Source: Chloroflexota bacterium
GTDB taxonomy: Bacteria > Chloroflexota > Anaerolineae > Anaerolineales > Villigracilaceae
NCBI GenBank assembly: GCA_016219545.1
Contig: JACRMH010000006.1
Coordinates: 55,014-119,013 of the forward strand
Length of the DNA stretch: 64,000 nucleotides
Reading direction: 5' to 3'
Shown here: piece by piece, positions 15,356 through 24,060 of the stretch
Numbering within the stretch: the stretch's first letter is position 1
How the letters are laid out: the number at the start of each line of letters is the position of its first letter
Program-made: the position numbers and the translations under genes
Notes under the pieces: model-generated
Databases searched by the model: none
What the model saw: only the letters and a program-made list of their open reading frames with translations
What the model was told of the DNA's origin: nothing

Positions 15356-16933
15356 ATGGCAAAGAAACTTTCAGACCTTTTCATTGATTTCCCTTTTTCG
15401 TATCCACAAAACCTTCCCGATGTTGAAGTCACTGGCATTACCATTGACAGCCGCGCCGCGCGGCCCGGCTATCTTTTTGTCGCCATGAAAGGCGGCAGTA
15501 TGGACGGGCACAACTATATTCAAAAGGCACTGGACAACGGCGCATCAGCAATTATCGGCGACGTAGGTCGGGTTTCCAACCCGACACTTCCCTATATCGG
15601 ACTCGAAGACCCGCGTCAAGCCCTGACCTGGCTGGCTGCTGCGTTTTACAATTGGCCTGCCCGCAAACTGACAGTCATCGGCGTAACCGGCACGGATGGC
15701 AAAACGACCACGAGCAATCTTATCCATAAAATTCTTACCACAGCAGGCATCAAAGCCGGAGTCATCTCCACGGTCAATGCAGTCATTGGGAACGAAGTAT
15801 TGGATACCGGCTTCCACGTCACCACGCCAGACGCGCATGACGTTCAGCGTTATCTTGCAAAGATGGTCGAAGCCGGGTTGACCCATGTTGTGCTGGAGAC
15901 CACGTCACATGGCTGGGCGCAGTACCGCGTGGATGCCTGTGAGTTTGACATTGGCGTGGTTACGAACATCACGCACGAACATTTCGATGAACATGGCAGT
16001 TATGAAAATTACCGCGCCGCAAAGGCAAGATTGTTTTCCAGTTTGGAGATCACTCGTGAAAAAAAACAAGGCAATCCGCGCTTGGCAATCATCAATCACG
16101 ATGATCGTTCCTTTGAATTCCTGAATGAATTTATCAAAACAAAGAAGTTGAACTACGGTTTGGGAGACTCGGCTGATGTCCGCGCGGAGGATGTGAAATA
16201 TAGTTCATCAGGAATTGAATTCACCGTTCTATCAAAAGATTTCAAGGTCAAGGTCCAGAGCGATCTGGTGGGTGAATACAATGTCTCAAATTGTCTCGCC
16301 GCGTTGACTGTTGCTGTTTATGGACTTGGCGTTGACCCTGAAGTTGCTGCGCGCGGCATCGCTTCATTGGATGGCATCCCCGGCCGTATGGAACAAATTG
16401 ACCTCGGACAAAACTTCATTGCCATTGTTGACTTTGCCCACACACCCAATGCATTGAAGGTCACATTGGAAGCTGCCAGAAAGATGACAAAGGGCAGGGT
16501 CATTTCAGTTTTTGGTTCGGCAGGACTGCGTGATAAAGAAAAGCGCCGCATGATGGCAGAGACATCGCTTGAGCTGGCTGACCTGTCCATCTTGACCGCC
16601 GAGGACCCGCGCACTGAATCATTGGAGGGAATTCTTGAAGAAATGGCGGCAGGTGCAAGGACAAAGGGCGGACGCGAAGGCGAGACCTTCTGGCGGATCG
16701 CGGACCGTGGCAAAGCCATCAAGTTCGCTGTCCGTCTTGCTAAAGAAGGTGATATTGTTTTGGCGTGCGGAAAGGGACATGAACAGTCCATGTGTTTTGG
16801 GAAGACTGAATATCTTTGGGATGACCGTACCACAATGAGGTCCGCACTCTCTGAATTACTGGGAATTGACGGCCCGCAAATGCCTTATCTTCCTTCACAG
16901 GATAAAGATGAAAAAGATTGGTTGAACGGATAA
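15356..16933 (+). CDS. murE: UDP-N-acetylmuramyl-tripeptide synthetase
   Basis: Mur ligase that adds the third amino acid to the peptidoglycan precursor UDP-MurNAc-L-Ala-D-Glu in the cytoplasm. The 525-residue protein shows the N-terminal domain signature ITIDSRAARPGYLFVAMKGG, the ATP-binding GVTGTDGKTTTS (K116), the central HEHFDEHGSYENYRAAK, and the C-terminal substrate motif AEDPRTE. The Asp-x-Pro-Arg form is typical of MurE; the third amino acid (DAP, ornithine or lysine) cannot be fixed from this alone. An 8-bp stem palindrome at 15567-15585 lies within the coding region and encodes the loop GRVSNPTLPY. The gene follows the atp terminator and looks like an independent unit. Confidence 0.92.
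   Translation: MAKKLSDLFIDFPFSYPQNLPDVEVTGITIDSRAARPGYLFVAMKGGSMDGHNYIQKALDNGASAIIGDVGRVSNPTLPYIGLEDPRQALTWLAAAFYNWPARKLTVIGVTGTDGKTTTSNLIHKILTTAGIKAGVISTVNAVIGNEVLDTGFHVTTPDAHDVQRYLAKMVEAGLTHVVLETTSHGWAQYRVDACEFDIGVVTNITHEHFDEHGSYENYRAAKARLFSSLEITREKKQGNPRLAIINHDDRSFEFLNEFIKTKKLNYGLGDSADVRAEDVKYSSSGIEFTVLSKDFKVKVQSDLVGEYNVSNCLAALTVAVYGLGVDPEVAARGIASLDGIPGRMEQIDLGQNFIAIVDFAHTPNALKVTLEAARKMTKGRVISVFGSAGLRDKEKRRMMAETSLELADLSILTAEDPRTESLEGILEEMAAGARTKGGREGETFWRIADRGKAIKFAVRLAKEGDIVLACGKGHEQSMCFGKTEYLWDDRTTMRSALSELLGIDGPQMPYLPSQDKDEKDWLNG
15567..15585. repeat. palindromic repeat embedded in murE
   Basis: GTCGGGTT and AACCCGAC flank TCC, making a perfect 8-bp stem inside the coding sequence. The reading frame stays open. 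The adjoining GTAGG makes it resemble the intergenic GTAGG-type hairpins of this window. Confidence 0.6.
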
Positions 16934-16952
16934 ATTCTTTGGGAGTGATCCA

Positions 16953-17546
16953 ATGACAGACTGGGTAAAACCTATCACGTTATCAGGTCAGCATGTGTGC
17001 CTTGAACCGTTAAGTGAGTCACATGTTAAGGGATTGTCTGAGATCGGCATAGGACAGGATTTCTGGAATTTTATGCTATATGGAAATATGCAAACGGAAG
17101 CCGATATAAGAAACTGGATTTTGGACCTTCTGGGCCGCGCTGAAAAAGGGACTGACCTTCCCTTTGCTGTTATCCACCTTGCTTCAGGTCGTGTGGCTGG
17201 GGCAACGCGTTATTTGAATATCCTCCCCAAAGACCGCGGACTTGAAGTTGGCGGCACCTGGTATGGGACTGAGTTCCAACGCACAGCCGTCAATACCGAA
17301 TGCAAATATTTGTTGTTGACCCACGCCTTTGAAAGCCTGAAGTGCATCCGTGTGCAGATCAAGACCGACTTGCGGAATGTCCGCTCCCAAAAAGCCATCG
17401 AGCGCATCGGTGCGAAGAAGGAAGGTATCCTTCGCAACCACATGATCCTGCCCGATGGACGTTTTCGTGATTCAGTTTTTTATAGTATTTTGGATTCTGA
17501 ATGGCCGCAGGTAAAGAAAAACCTGGAAGAGATGCTGGAGAGATAA
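16953..17546 (+). CDS. GNAT family N-acetyltransferase (RimJ/RimL-like)
   Basis: A 197-residue enzyme of the GNAT fold, which transfers acetyl from acetyl-CoA to an amine. The N-terminal PITLSGQHVCLEPLSESHVKGL is the usual opening of RimJ/RimL-type proteins. The later VGGTWYGTEFQRTAVNTECKYLL is the acetyl-CoA binding region of that subgroup, and NVRSQKAIERIGAKKEGILRNHM is its C-terminal signature. RimJ/RimL act on ribosomal protein N-termini, but many relatives acetylate small molecules, so the substrate is open. It begins 19 bp after murE and ends 4 bp from a convergent gene. Confidence 0.85.
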   Translation: MTDWVKPITLSGQHVCLEPLSESHVKGLSEIGIGQDFWNFMLYGNMQTEADIRNWILDLLGRAEKGTDLPFAVIHLASGRVAGATRYLNILPKDRGLEVGGTWYGTEFQRTAVNTECKYLLLTHAFESLKCIRVQIKTDLRNVRSQKAIERIGAKKEGILRNHMILPDGRFRDSVFYSILDSEWPQVKKNLEEMLER

Positions 17547-17550
17547 AGAA

Positions 17551-17928
17551 TTATTTGGCTGCCAACAGCCATTTAATGGCTGAGTCAGTGTCTGTAAAAG
17601 AACCTGTATCGGAGTTGGCGAGCATCGCGAAATAATCAAGGAACATCTTTCGGATGCCCGTCATGCCGACAACTGCTGTTCGCTTCACATATTTTTTGGT
17701 GTCTTTGATCGCCTCTGACAGGAAATGATTTGCGTTTTGACTCAAGGTAGTGTTGCTTAGATCCACCAGGACCAGCACCGAGTGGGGCGGCTGCTCGTAC
17801 ATTCTTTGTCCAAGCGTTTTTATCGCTGTTGTGATCTCTGTTTCAAAACCCTTGATATCATCTTTGAAGTTCGAAAGATCAATATAAAGAACGGGTTTAC
17901 CACCATATTCTGCCCAGCGTGATTTCAT
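17551..17928 (-). CDS. STAS/SpoIIAA-like protein
   Basis: A 125-residue protein starting MKSRWAEYGGKPVLYIDLSNF. The alternating beta-alpha pattern (KPVLYIDLSNF, HSVLVLVDLSNTTLS, KYVKRTAVVGMTGIRKMFLDYF) resembles the small stand-alone SpoIIAA-like domain proteins found in many environmental bacteria. These are single-domain proteins of unknown role; a regulatory binding function is plausible but unproven. The start at 17928 was chosen because the upstream part of the open frame has no protein-like character. It is convergent with the GNAT gene, with 4 bp between their ends. Confidence 0.65.
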   Translation of the reverse strand: MKSRWAEYGGKPVLYIDLSNFKDDIKGFETEITTAIKTLGQRMYEQPPHSVLVLVDLSNTTLSQNANHFLSEAIKDTKKYVKRTAVVGMTGIRKMFLDYFAMLANSDTGSFTDTDSAIKWLLAAK

Positions 17929-18014
17929 AGATGACTCCAAAGGGGAATAATTTTGCCCGATTATAAGACCATGTTGTCGTGGAAACAATGCTTGAGAACA
18001 GAACCAACTTCCAG

Positions 18015-19244
18015 TTATGTGCGAAGCGCAGCTCGGGATTGGGTAATGCTCTTTAGCACGGTCAAACCAAAGACGCTGGTTAACCCGATTAGCAGACCTC
18101 CGATCCAAATGGCTTGCGGAAATAAATGATCGTTCAATGTCCCGCCGATGAGCGGCGCAAGCGTGCGCGATAGACCCCAACTCAACCAATAGATGGACAT
18201 ATACCTGCCGCGCATATCTGCCGGCGCAATGTCGGCCACGTATTTGCTGGCAGTGGGGATGAGGGTTAATTCGCCGAAGGTCAGGATCACCATGCTGAGC
18301 CAAAAACCTGCGAAGCCCGTCATCAGCGCCACAGACCCTGCGCCGATGGCATAGATCAACATGCCGGCGGCCGCAACCTTCAGCGTTTCATGTTTGCGCG
18401 TGACCTGCGTCACTGAATATTGAACGAACACGCACATCAATGCATTGGTGGTGGGGATCCATCCATACATTGACTCTGGCACGCCGAAATTTGTCTTTGC
18501 GTAAACCGCCATAAGAATCCAGACCATGCTGGGCGCGATGAGACCGATGGCGATCATGGAGACGAATGCCATATATTTTTTGTCTTTGAAAACTTGGACG
18601 TATCCTGCTGTGATTTGAATTTGCCCGGCTAAAGCATCGGTTTTTGTTTCGCTGAGAGTTTTGTCGAGCGTCTCGCGCGCAAGAAAGAATAACAGCAGAC
18701 TGTAAATAAGGAATCCTGCAGACGCGCCATAGAAGGCTAGGTTATAAGATGTGGATGCGAGGAATCCGCCAATGGCCGGACCCAATGCGAAGGCCGCGTT
18801 ATTTGCGATGCGATTGATGGCGTAAGCATCGGTGCGCTGTTCGGAGGGGATCATATCCGCCAGCATCGCATCTGCACCCACTTGATAGAGCGGATTGGAT
18901 AAGCCGATAAAGATCATCAACATCACAAATTGCGGGAAGGTCTCTGCACGCATCAGGAAGTAATAAGCAATGCCGTTCATGGCGAGGCTGAAGACCATCA
19001 CGACTTTGCGCCCGACCTTGTCCGCTAATGTGCCGGCCAGAAAAGAAGATAACATGCCCGTGCCTGCGTTGACGGAGATCAATACTGCCACACTGCTGAG
19101 CGGCAGGTGCAGTTTTCCGCTGGCGTAAATAAGCAGGAAAGGCCAGATCATGCTCCCGCCTGCCGTGCTGATGACAATGCCTGTGATCATCAGCCAATAC
19201 TGGCGCGGATATTGGTTGTAGAGGGTTTTGATTTTGGAGAGCAT
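18015..19244 (-). CDS. MFS transporter
   Basis: A 409-residue major facilitator superfamily protein with about twelve helices. Motif A between helices 2 and 3 is clear: AGTLADKVGRKVVMVF. The second half repeats the pattern weakly (DIAPADMRGRYMSIYWLSWGLSR). It is probably a drug or metabolite exporter of the cytoplasmic membrane driven by the proton gradient; the substrate is unknown. It lies on the minus strand with the STAS-like gene downstream, 87 bp away. The ATG at 19244 gives a normal cytoplasmic N-terminus before helix 1. Confidence 0.85.
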   Translation of the reverse strand: MLSKIKTLYNQYPRQYWLMITGIVISTAGGSMIWPFLLIYASGKLHLPLSSVAVLISVNAGTGMLSSFLAGTLADKVGRKVVMVFSLAMNGIAYYFLMRAETFPQFVMLMIFIGLSNPLYQVGADAMLADMIPSEQRTDAYAINRIANNAAFALGPAIGGFLASTSYNLAFYGASAGFLIYSLLLFFLARETLDKTLSETKTDALAGQIQITAGYVQVFKDKKYMAFVSMIAIGLIAPSMVWILMAVYAKTNFGVPESMYGWIPTTNALMCVFVQYSVTQVTRKHETLKVAAAGMLIYAIGAGSVALMTGFAGFWLSMVILTFGELTLIPTASKYVADIAPADMRGRYMSIYWLSWGLSRTLAPLIGGTLNDHLFPQAIWIGGLLIGLTSVFGLTVLKSITQSRAALRT

Positions 19245-19290
19245 GGAATGATTGTATCAAAAAGAGAATCGGGAATTGTGTATGGGGCGT

Positions 19291-19316
19291 GTAGGGGCGA
19301 GGTCGCCTCGCCCCTA
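19291..19316. repeat. GTAGGGGCG-type palindromic repeat
   Basis: TAGGGGCGAGG (19292-19302) and its complement (19306-19316) form a perfect 11-bp stem with a TCG loop. This is the cleanest copy of the family also present at 29 and 43891. Confidence 0.8.
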
Positions 19317-19401
19317 GGCTTGATGGATAGATAACGCCGTGCTTCCACCGTCGCTCCGCAAAGACGGCGCGGAGTCTTCTGTCCCGCAGTATGAACTGAC
19401 T

Positions 19402-20130
19402 TTACCTGAGGGTGATGGCTTCCGATTTGAAATACAGTTTGAAATTTAAACTTCTGGCAACATTTTGCGAGCCAGTGTTGAGAATATTGTGCCGATATTG
19501 TGCGATCATATTGCGCTCATTTGCCCATCTGCATAAACAGCCGACTACACCCTTCCCCAATCCTTTTTGGCGAAACCCCGGATGGGTCAGCACGCCGATA
19601 TCCAGAAAGCCAGTACGTTCATATCCGCTCGCGGCAGCAACAAGTTTCTCACCCAAAAAACAGCCAAAAGCGACCTGATGAGTCACTTCCACAAAACCTT
19701 CGTCTACATCTTCTGGAGTATTAGCTGAATGCAAAGTAGACATGGACTCTGCATCCGCTTCGGTCAGTTGACGCAAGGTGAATGGGTGGCGCGGAAGATA
19801 GTTCGGCAGATCTGATGGAAAAAGATAATAAGCAAGCCCGATGTCTCGCGAGAGGATGGCTTCATCTCCCCATGCTTTTTGGATGTGGTTACCAGTCAGG
19901 GAGGTGTTTGCGGGTAATTCTTTTATCAGTTTTTCTAGTTGGGGGGAGTAAGCCGGGTCATGTTTGGCAAAGGCATGTTTTCCGATATACCAGAGGGCGA
20001 CGAGCTTGTCTCCGTCATATTTATTTTCTGGTAACAGGGTGGTCCCGTTCAGTTGTGCGGTTTGTACTGAACACCCAAAAGAATTTGTCCAGTTTTGGTA
20101 AATGGTGTCTTCAAAAGCATCGAGGTTCAT
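19402..20130 (-). CDS. GNAT family N-acetyltransferase
   Basis: A 242-residue protein. The first half (1-115) is a poorly conserved domain and the second half is a GNAT fold. Residues about 172-205 (GFLDIGVLTHPGFRQKGLGKGVVGCLCRWANERN) include the acetyl-CoA pyrophosphate-binding RQKGLGKG motif, and NVARSLNFKLYFKSE near the end is the usual closing element. This two-part build resembles a group of uncharacterised GNAT proteins in Anaerolineae and Firmicutes. The substrate is unknown. It lies 25 bp downstream of the DUF1697 gene on the same strand and could share its transcript. Confidence 0.8.
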   Translation of the reverse strand: MNLDAFEDTIYQNWTNSFGCSVQTAQLNGTTLLPENKYDGDKLVALWYIGKHAFAKHDPAYSPQLEKLIKELPANTSLTGNHIQKAWGDEAILSRDIGLAYYLFPSDLPNYLPRHPFTLRQLTEADAESMSTLHSANTPEDVDEGFVEVTHQVAFGCFLGEKLVAAASGYERTGFLDIGVLTHPGFRQKGLGKGVVGCLCRWANERNMIAQYRHNILNTGSQNVARSLNFKLYFKSEAITLR

Positions 20131-20155
20131 GGGAAGGAGAGTTTAACATAAAAGG

Positions 20156-20710
20156 TCATCCGCCCCCAACGCCCAAACAAAATTTCTCAGCCATCTTAAT
20201 AACTGTATTCACCCCTCGCAAAGTACACTTTACTCCCAATGTTTTTTCAATGACCGCATTCGAAACCTTTGAGTCGCTTTGTTTTATTTGACATAGCCAA
20301 TAAATTTCACGCCCGTGAAAATGGAAGTCGTCAATGTCGGTTTTCAGGCTCATTAACTTCTGAATGGATTTTTCATCAAGAGGTTCGGCGAGAAAGCCAA
20401 TGTTCAGTGCTGCGGACGCATCCAACTTGGCTTGCGAAAATGATCTGTATTTTGCGATCTTGGCTAATTCCGCAGTTGACCGAATGAACGTGGAAACTTC
20501 ATAGCCCAACTCTTCCTTCAATTTTGCTTCGATCTTTTTTTCAAGTGTTTTAACGCTGGCCGTTTTCACTTCAAAGATCACGTTCCCGCTGGCGATGAAA
20601 GTCTCAACATTCGTCAGCTCAAGTGATTCGAATATCTGGCGCAAGGCATCCATTTTGACGTTATGTCCGCCCACGTTTATGGCACGAAGAAAAGCGATAT
20701 ATTTTGACAT
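20156..20710 (-). CDS. DUF1697 family protein
   Basis: A 184-residue soluble protein with the distinctive opening of DUF1697: KYIAFLRAINVGGHNVKMDALRQIFESLELTNVETFIASGNVIFE. The family has a ferredoxin-like fold and no established function. TATAAT (complement of 20717-20722) ends 6 nt before the ATG at 20710 and there is no ribosome site, so a leaderless transcript is likely. A terminator-like hairpin just upstream separates it from the M23 peptidase gene. Confidence 0.88.
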   Translation of the reverse strand: MSKYIAFLRAINVGGHNVKMDALRQIFESLELTNVETFIASGNVIFEVKTASVKTLEKKIEAKLKEELGYEVSTFIRSTAELAKIAKYRSFSQAKLDASAALNIGFLAEPLDEKSIQKLMSLKTDIDDFHFHGREIYWLCQIKQSDSKVSNAVIEKTLGVKCTLRGVNTVIKMAEKFCLGVGGG

Positions 20711-20716
20711 AACGAG

Positions 20717-20722
20717 ATTATA
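20717..20722 (-). promoter_or_regulatory. -10 box of the DUF1697 gene
   Basis: A perfect TATAAT on the minus strand, 6 nt from the start codon, within CTATAATCTCGTT. No good -35 is apparent, partly because the upstream bases are the T-run of the preceding terminator. Confidence 0.6.
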
Positions 20723-20734
20723 GCATCCAATAAA

Positions 20735-20767
20735 AAGACTCCGAGTTCATGAAGAAATCGGAGTCTT
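20735..20767 (-). terminator. intrinsic terminator after the M23 peptidase gene
   Basis: AAGACTCCGA (20735-20744) pairs perfectly with 20758-20767 around a 13-nt loop. On the minus strand the stem is followed by TTTTTA, giving a classic terminator for the peptidase transcript, which abuts the next promoter. Confidence 0.75.
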
Positions 20768-20799
20768 GCCTCAACCTGTCAACCTGCTAACTCTTTTAA

Positions 20800-22014
20800 T
20801 TACGGCGGCGGCAAAAAATTCCACGGATTAACAACTGTAGACAAAGTTCGAATCTCAAAGTGTAAGTGCGATCCGCTGGAGCGCCCGGTACTGCCCATTG
20901 CGCCGATCACTGCACCCTGCCCCACATTATCTCCGCAACTGACAAAGACCTGGCTTAAGTGTCCGTATAAGGATTGAAAGCCTGTCCCATGATCGATCAT
21001 GACCATATTGCCGTAGCCGTAATCGTTCCAGCCGGCATATACGATCACGCCCCCATCGGTGGCGTAAAGGTTATCGCCGGTATTTCCCCCAAAGTCCAGC
21101 CCAAGATGATTCGTGCTTTCAGAATAATCATACCCGGATAACTTGTGCGAGTTCGTTGGGTAAATAAATGTCCCTGTGCCCACAGCCCCGCCTGTAATTG
21201 GCTGGCACCAGCCCGGTCCGCCCACCTGTGCCGAGGCGGGGTTGGTGCGGGTGATCCCCAAAGGCACAGACCCGGCAATGTGGTATTCATATTTTCCGCC
21301 GGGAATGACGAGCCATTTGCCGGTTGGAATATTTGCAGTTTCGGGATCGCCAACAGTATTTATGTCGAGGTTATTGGCCGGGTAGTTGATAATATCCTCA
21401 GGCTCCACCTGAAAATAATCAGCCCATGAACCGAAAGTGATCCCGCCCAGCCATTCCCAAATGACCCCATCCACAGGCAGGATCTGAAGCACCTGTCCCG
21501 GAAAAAGATAATCCGGGTTATCTTGCAGGAGGGCATAATTCGCGGCAAAGATCGTCTTTGGCTTCAATCCAAATTTATCGGCAATGCCATTGATCGTATC
21601 GCCCTTCTGTACTTCATAAGTTGTGATCTCATCACGCGGACGGGAAGGGACATTCGTGTGGATCTGCGCGGCGCGCGCAATCCCATATAAAACGGGGACA
21701 TCCGCCGCCGGGAGTGGATTCGCCATCACGACAGCGGTCGGGGTCGGACCTGAATCCTGCCCATTGTTTCCTGAAAGCGGGTTCGGCATCTGACGGTAAA
21801 AGGCCTGCACAAGCAAAATGATGACCACAATTGCTAGGATCGAAAACAGGTTCGTTCCAACCCGCAACAGGGATTCGCCCAACCCAATTTGTACAAGATT
21901 ATTCATCCAGCGAGTGATAAAACTGCCCGGCCTTAAAGGGGAGTCAGCCCCCTTATTTTGTTTGGTTGTTTCCGAATTTTCTTCTTTAAAATCGTTTTGC
22001 ATGGGATTCATCAT
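20800..22014 (-). CDS. membrane-anchored LysM and M23 peptidase (NlpD/EnvC-like)
   Basis: A 404-residue protein. After a 50-residue cytoplasmic N-terminus, a hydrophobic helix (about 59-75, LFSILAIVVIILLVQAFY) anchors it. Residues about 130-177 form a LysM domain (YEVQKGDTINGIADKFGLKPKTIFAAN), which binds peptidoglycan. The C-terminal part is an M23 (LytM) fold with HLGLDFGGNTGDNLYATDGG and the closing HLHFEIRT motif; these provide the zinc ligands H, D and H. It probably cuts, or activates enzymes that cut, cell wall peptides. Two ATG codons start the frame, so the start at 22014 could be one to four codons later. Confidence 0.88.
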   Translation of the reverse strand: MMNPMQNDFKEENSETTKQNKGADSPLRPGSFITRWMNNLVQIGLGESLLRVGTNLFSILAIVVIILLVQAFYRQMPNPLSGNNGQDSGPTPTAVVMANPLPAADVPVLYGIARAAQIHTNVPSRPRDEITTYEVQKGDTINGIADKFGLKPKTIFAANYALLQDNPDYLFPGQVLQILPVDGVIWEWLGGITFGSWADYFQVEPEDIINYPANNLDINTVGDPETANIPTGKWLVIPGGKYEYHIAGSVPLGITRTNPASAQVGGPGWCQPITGGAVGTGTFIYPTNSHKLSGYDYSESTNHLGLDFGGNTGDNLYATDGGVIVYAGWNDYGYGNMVMIDHGTGFQSLYGHLSQVFVSCGDNVGQGAVIGAMGSTGRSSGSHLHFEIRTLSTVVNPWNFLPPP

Positions 22015-22065
22015 AACATGGGGAAAAAATCACAGTCAAGCCGTATAACAAACGCTAATCCTACG

Positions 22066-23331
22066 TTAACCCGCTATTTGCCTCACATTGGGGCGAAACA
22101 CCTGAATTCCGCCAATAATGAGGAGCGAAGTCACGCCGCAAATGAGTGCGGTTGTGGAAAAGCTGAGAGTCTGCGTCATCCAGCCGACCAGCAGACTTCC
22201 GAAAGGCGCTACGCCCTGCAACGCCCAAAGATAGATGCTGAACACACGTCCGCGCAAAGTATCCGGCACTTGCAGTTGTATCAGCGTGTTCATGGTGGCA
22301 AGTTGTGTTACCGAACCCCAGCCCATCAATGCGATGGTCATGATGGTAAGCCATAATGAATGGGATAATCCCAATACGATGATCCCAAGAATAAGGGCCG
22401 CCTCTCCTGCAATGAGACGTAACCCGCGCCAGCGCTGGGTATTATTCATGGCGATTGAGAAAGCTGCGATCAACGCGCCGGCGCCCTGTGCTGTGTAGAG
22501 CATACTGTTCCGCAGGTCAATGATGCTTTTTGTGTCTCCCGCCTGCTTGAGGATGTTTGTGGAAACAACCGGCAATTGTTGAATGATCGGGAATGCGAAA
22601 ATGCCAAGCGTAGCCGCGATAATGACGATCAACCCCACCGAGGAGTTTTTGAAAAGATATTGTGCGCCTTCACGGAATTCCTCCAGCATGGAGCGTGTGC
22701 GCGGTGCAACGGGGGCTTTATAACGCGGGCGTACAAAGAACAGACCGATGATGATGGTCATAAAACTGATTCCGTTGATGAGGAATATCCAGCCTTCCCC
22801 ATTCTTTGTGACCAATAACAGTGCGGATGCGACCAGGGCAGGACCCAGCACGCGTGAAATATTGAAGGCGGTGGATTGTAAAGCGATGGCATTCGGAAGT
22901 GATTCGCGTCCCACCAATTCGATCAACATGGCCTGACGTGCTGTGATCTCAAAGGCGGTGGCTACCCCAAGGATCAGGGACGTGATCACGATATGCCAGA
23001 TCTGGATCACGCCGCTTAAGGCCAGGAAGGCCAGCGCAAAAGTATCCAGCATCATAACGGTTTGGAGGACGATGATGGCTTTGCGTTTGTCCACGTGTTC
23101 GATCAAGACGCCGCCTGGAAGAGCGAGGAAGAAGGTGGGCAATGTCACAGCAAAGCCGATCAGCCCCAAGTCAAAGGGACGACCGCTGATGCGGTAGGCC
23201 AATAATGGCAGGGCTGTGTTCTGCATCGAAGAGCCGATCAATGAAAGCAAATGTCCCACCCAAAAGATGGCAAAGTCACGTGAGGCTAAAGCGGGGAAGC
23301 GTTGTGCGAGAAAGCTGTGAAGGGATGTCAT
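22066..23331 (-). CDS. MFS transporter (EntS/DUF894-like)
   Basis: An approximately 421-residue MFS exporter. The loop between helices 2 and 3 reads LPGGVLIEHVDKRKAII, the form found in the EntS-like subgroup (often called MFS_3). Around residue 140, EITARQAMLIELVGRESLPNAIALQSTAFNISRVLGPAL is the conserved loop of the same group. Members export siderophores or drugs; the substrate here is unknown. The ATG at 23331 (MTSLHSFLAQRF) was chosen over a GTG at 23355 that abuts the previous stop. It is the last gene of a run starting at pncC. Confidence 0.85.
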   Translation of the reverse strand: MTSLHSFLAQRFPALASRDFAIFWVGHLLSLIGSSMQNTALPLLAYRISGRPFDLGLIGFAVTLPTFFLALPGGVLIEHVDKRKAIIVLQTVMMLDTFALAFLALSGVIQIWHIVITSLILGVATAFEITARQAMLIELVGRESLPNAIALQSTAFNISRVLGPALVASALLLVTKNGEGWIFLINGISFMTIIIGLFFVRPRYKAPVAPRTRSMLEEFREGAQYLFKNSSVGLIVIIAATLGIFAFPIIQQLPVVSTNILKQAGDTKSIIDLRNSMLYTAQGAGALIAAFSIAMNNTQRWRGLRLIAGEAALILGIIVLGLSHSLWLTIMTIALMGWGSVTQLATMNTLIQLQVPDTLRGRVFSIYLWALQGVAPFGSLLVGWMTQTLSFSTTALICGVTSLLIIGGIQVFRPNVRQIAG

Positions 23332-23355
23332 GAGTTGTGGGATGCTTTCCTGCAC

Positions 23356-24060
23356 TTAATATCCGCGATAGCCTTGTTCCACCTTGTCAATTGCATTTTG
23401 CCAACTGGGTAACTGCTCAAGCAGCTTCCGCATCACTTCCTTTGTGCGTTGACTGAAGAGATCATAATTCCCGTAGGCCTCGCCGGTCTCAGGGTTCACC
23501 AGATCGGTCACGCCGCGCAAGATCAAGCACCTAACGTTATTCTTTTGAGCCACCCAGGCGATTGCACCTGATTCCCAATCTGCGGCGACTGCCTTGTATT
23601 TTTTTATCAAGACAGCAATATCCTCAACGAGGATGTCGCGGTCAGCGGAGACCAATAATCCGCGCAGTACGGGCGCAGGCGGGACAAGCGGCAAAAAGGA
23701 TAAATCCAGTTTTGTTGTGTAGTATTTGATGGCTTCATCGGCGTCAGTCATTTGTTCGACGATGTCGTAGATAATGGTCTTCTCGGCCATGATGGTTGTT
23801 CCGCGCTCGATCAATCCTTCAAATCCGCCGCATGTTCCGAGGTTGATCAGCAACTCCGGTTTATAGTGATCGATCACATATTGGGTGGATGCGGCCGCAG
23901 AGATCTTTCCCCAGCCCCCGTGGAAAAATTGAAAATTGAAAGTTCCAAGTTGAAGGTTTGCAGACTCACCAAAGGGTGAGCCTTGTATTTCAAGATTTGG
24001 GTTGAGGTCCTTCAATACGCGCCATTCGGCGTCTGCGGAAATAAGAACAATACTTTTCAT
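23356..24060 (-). CDS. nucleoside phosphorylase superfamily protein (MTAN-like)
   Basis: A 234-residue protein of the purine nucleoside phosphorylase/MTA-SAH nucleosidase fold. Residues about 68-82 (PELLINLGTCGGFEG) carry the phosphate or water-site loop, and AADWESGAIAWVAQKNNVRCLILRGVTD (about 159-186) holds the substrate Glu and the Asp of the family. It probably hydrolyses 5'-methylthioadenosine or a related nucleoside. A low-complexity repeat at 23924-23960 encodes residues near 36-48 (LQLGTFNFQFFHGG), suggesting that a short repeat was absorbed into the gene. The ATG overlaps the pncC stop (ATGA), so the two are translationally coupled. Confidence 0.78.
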   Translation of the reverse strand: MKSIVLISADAEWRVLKDLNPNLEIQGSPFGESANLQLGTFNFQFFHGGWGKISAAASTQYVIDHYKPELLINLGTCGGFEGLIERGTTIMAEKTIIYDIVEQMTDADEAIKYYTTKLDLSFLPLVPPAPVLRGLLVSADRDILVEDIAVLIKKYKAVAADWESGAIAWVAQKNNVRCLILRGVTDLVNPETGEAYGNYDLFSQRTKEVMRKLLEQLPSWQNAIDKVEQGYRGY

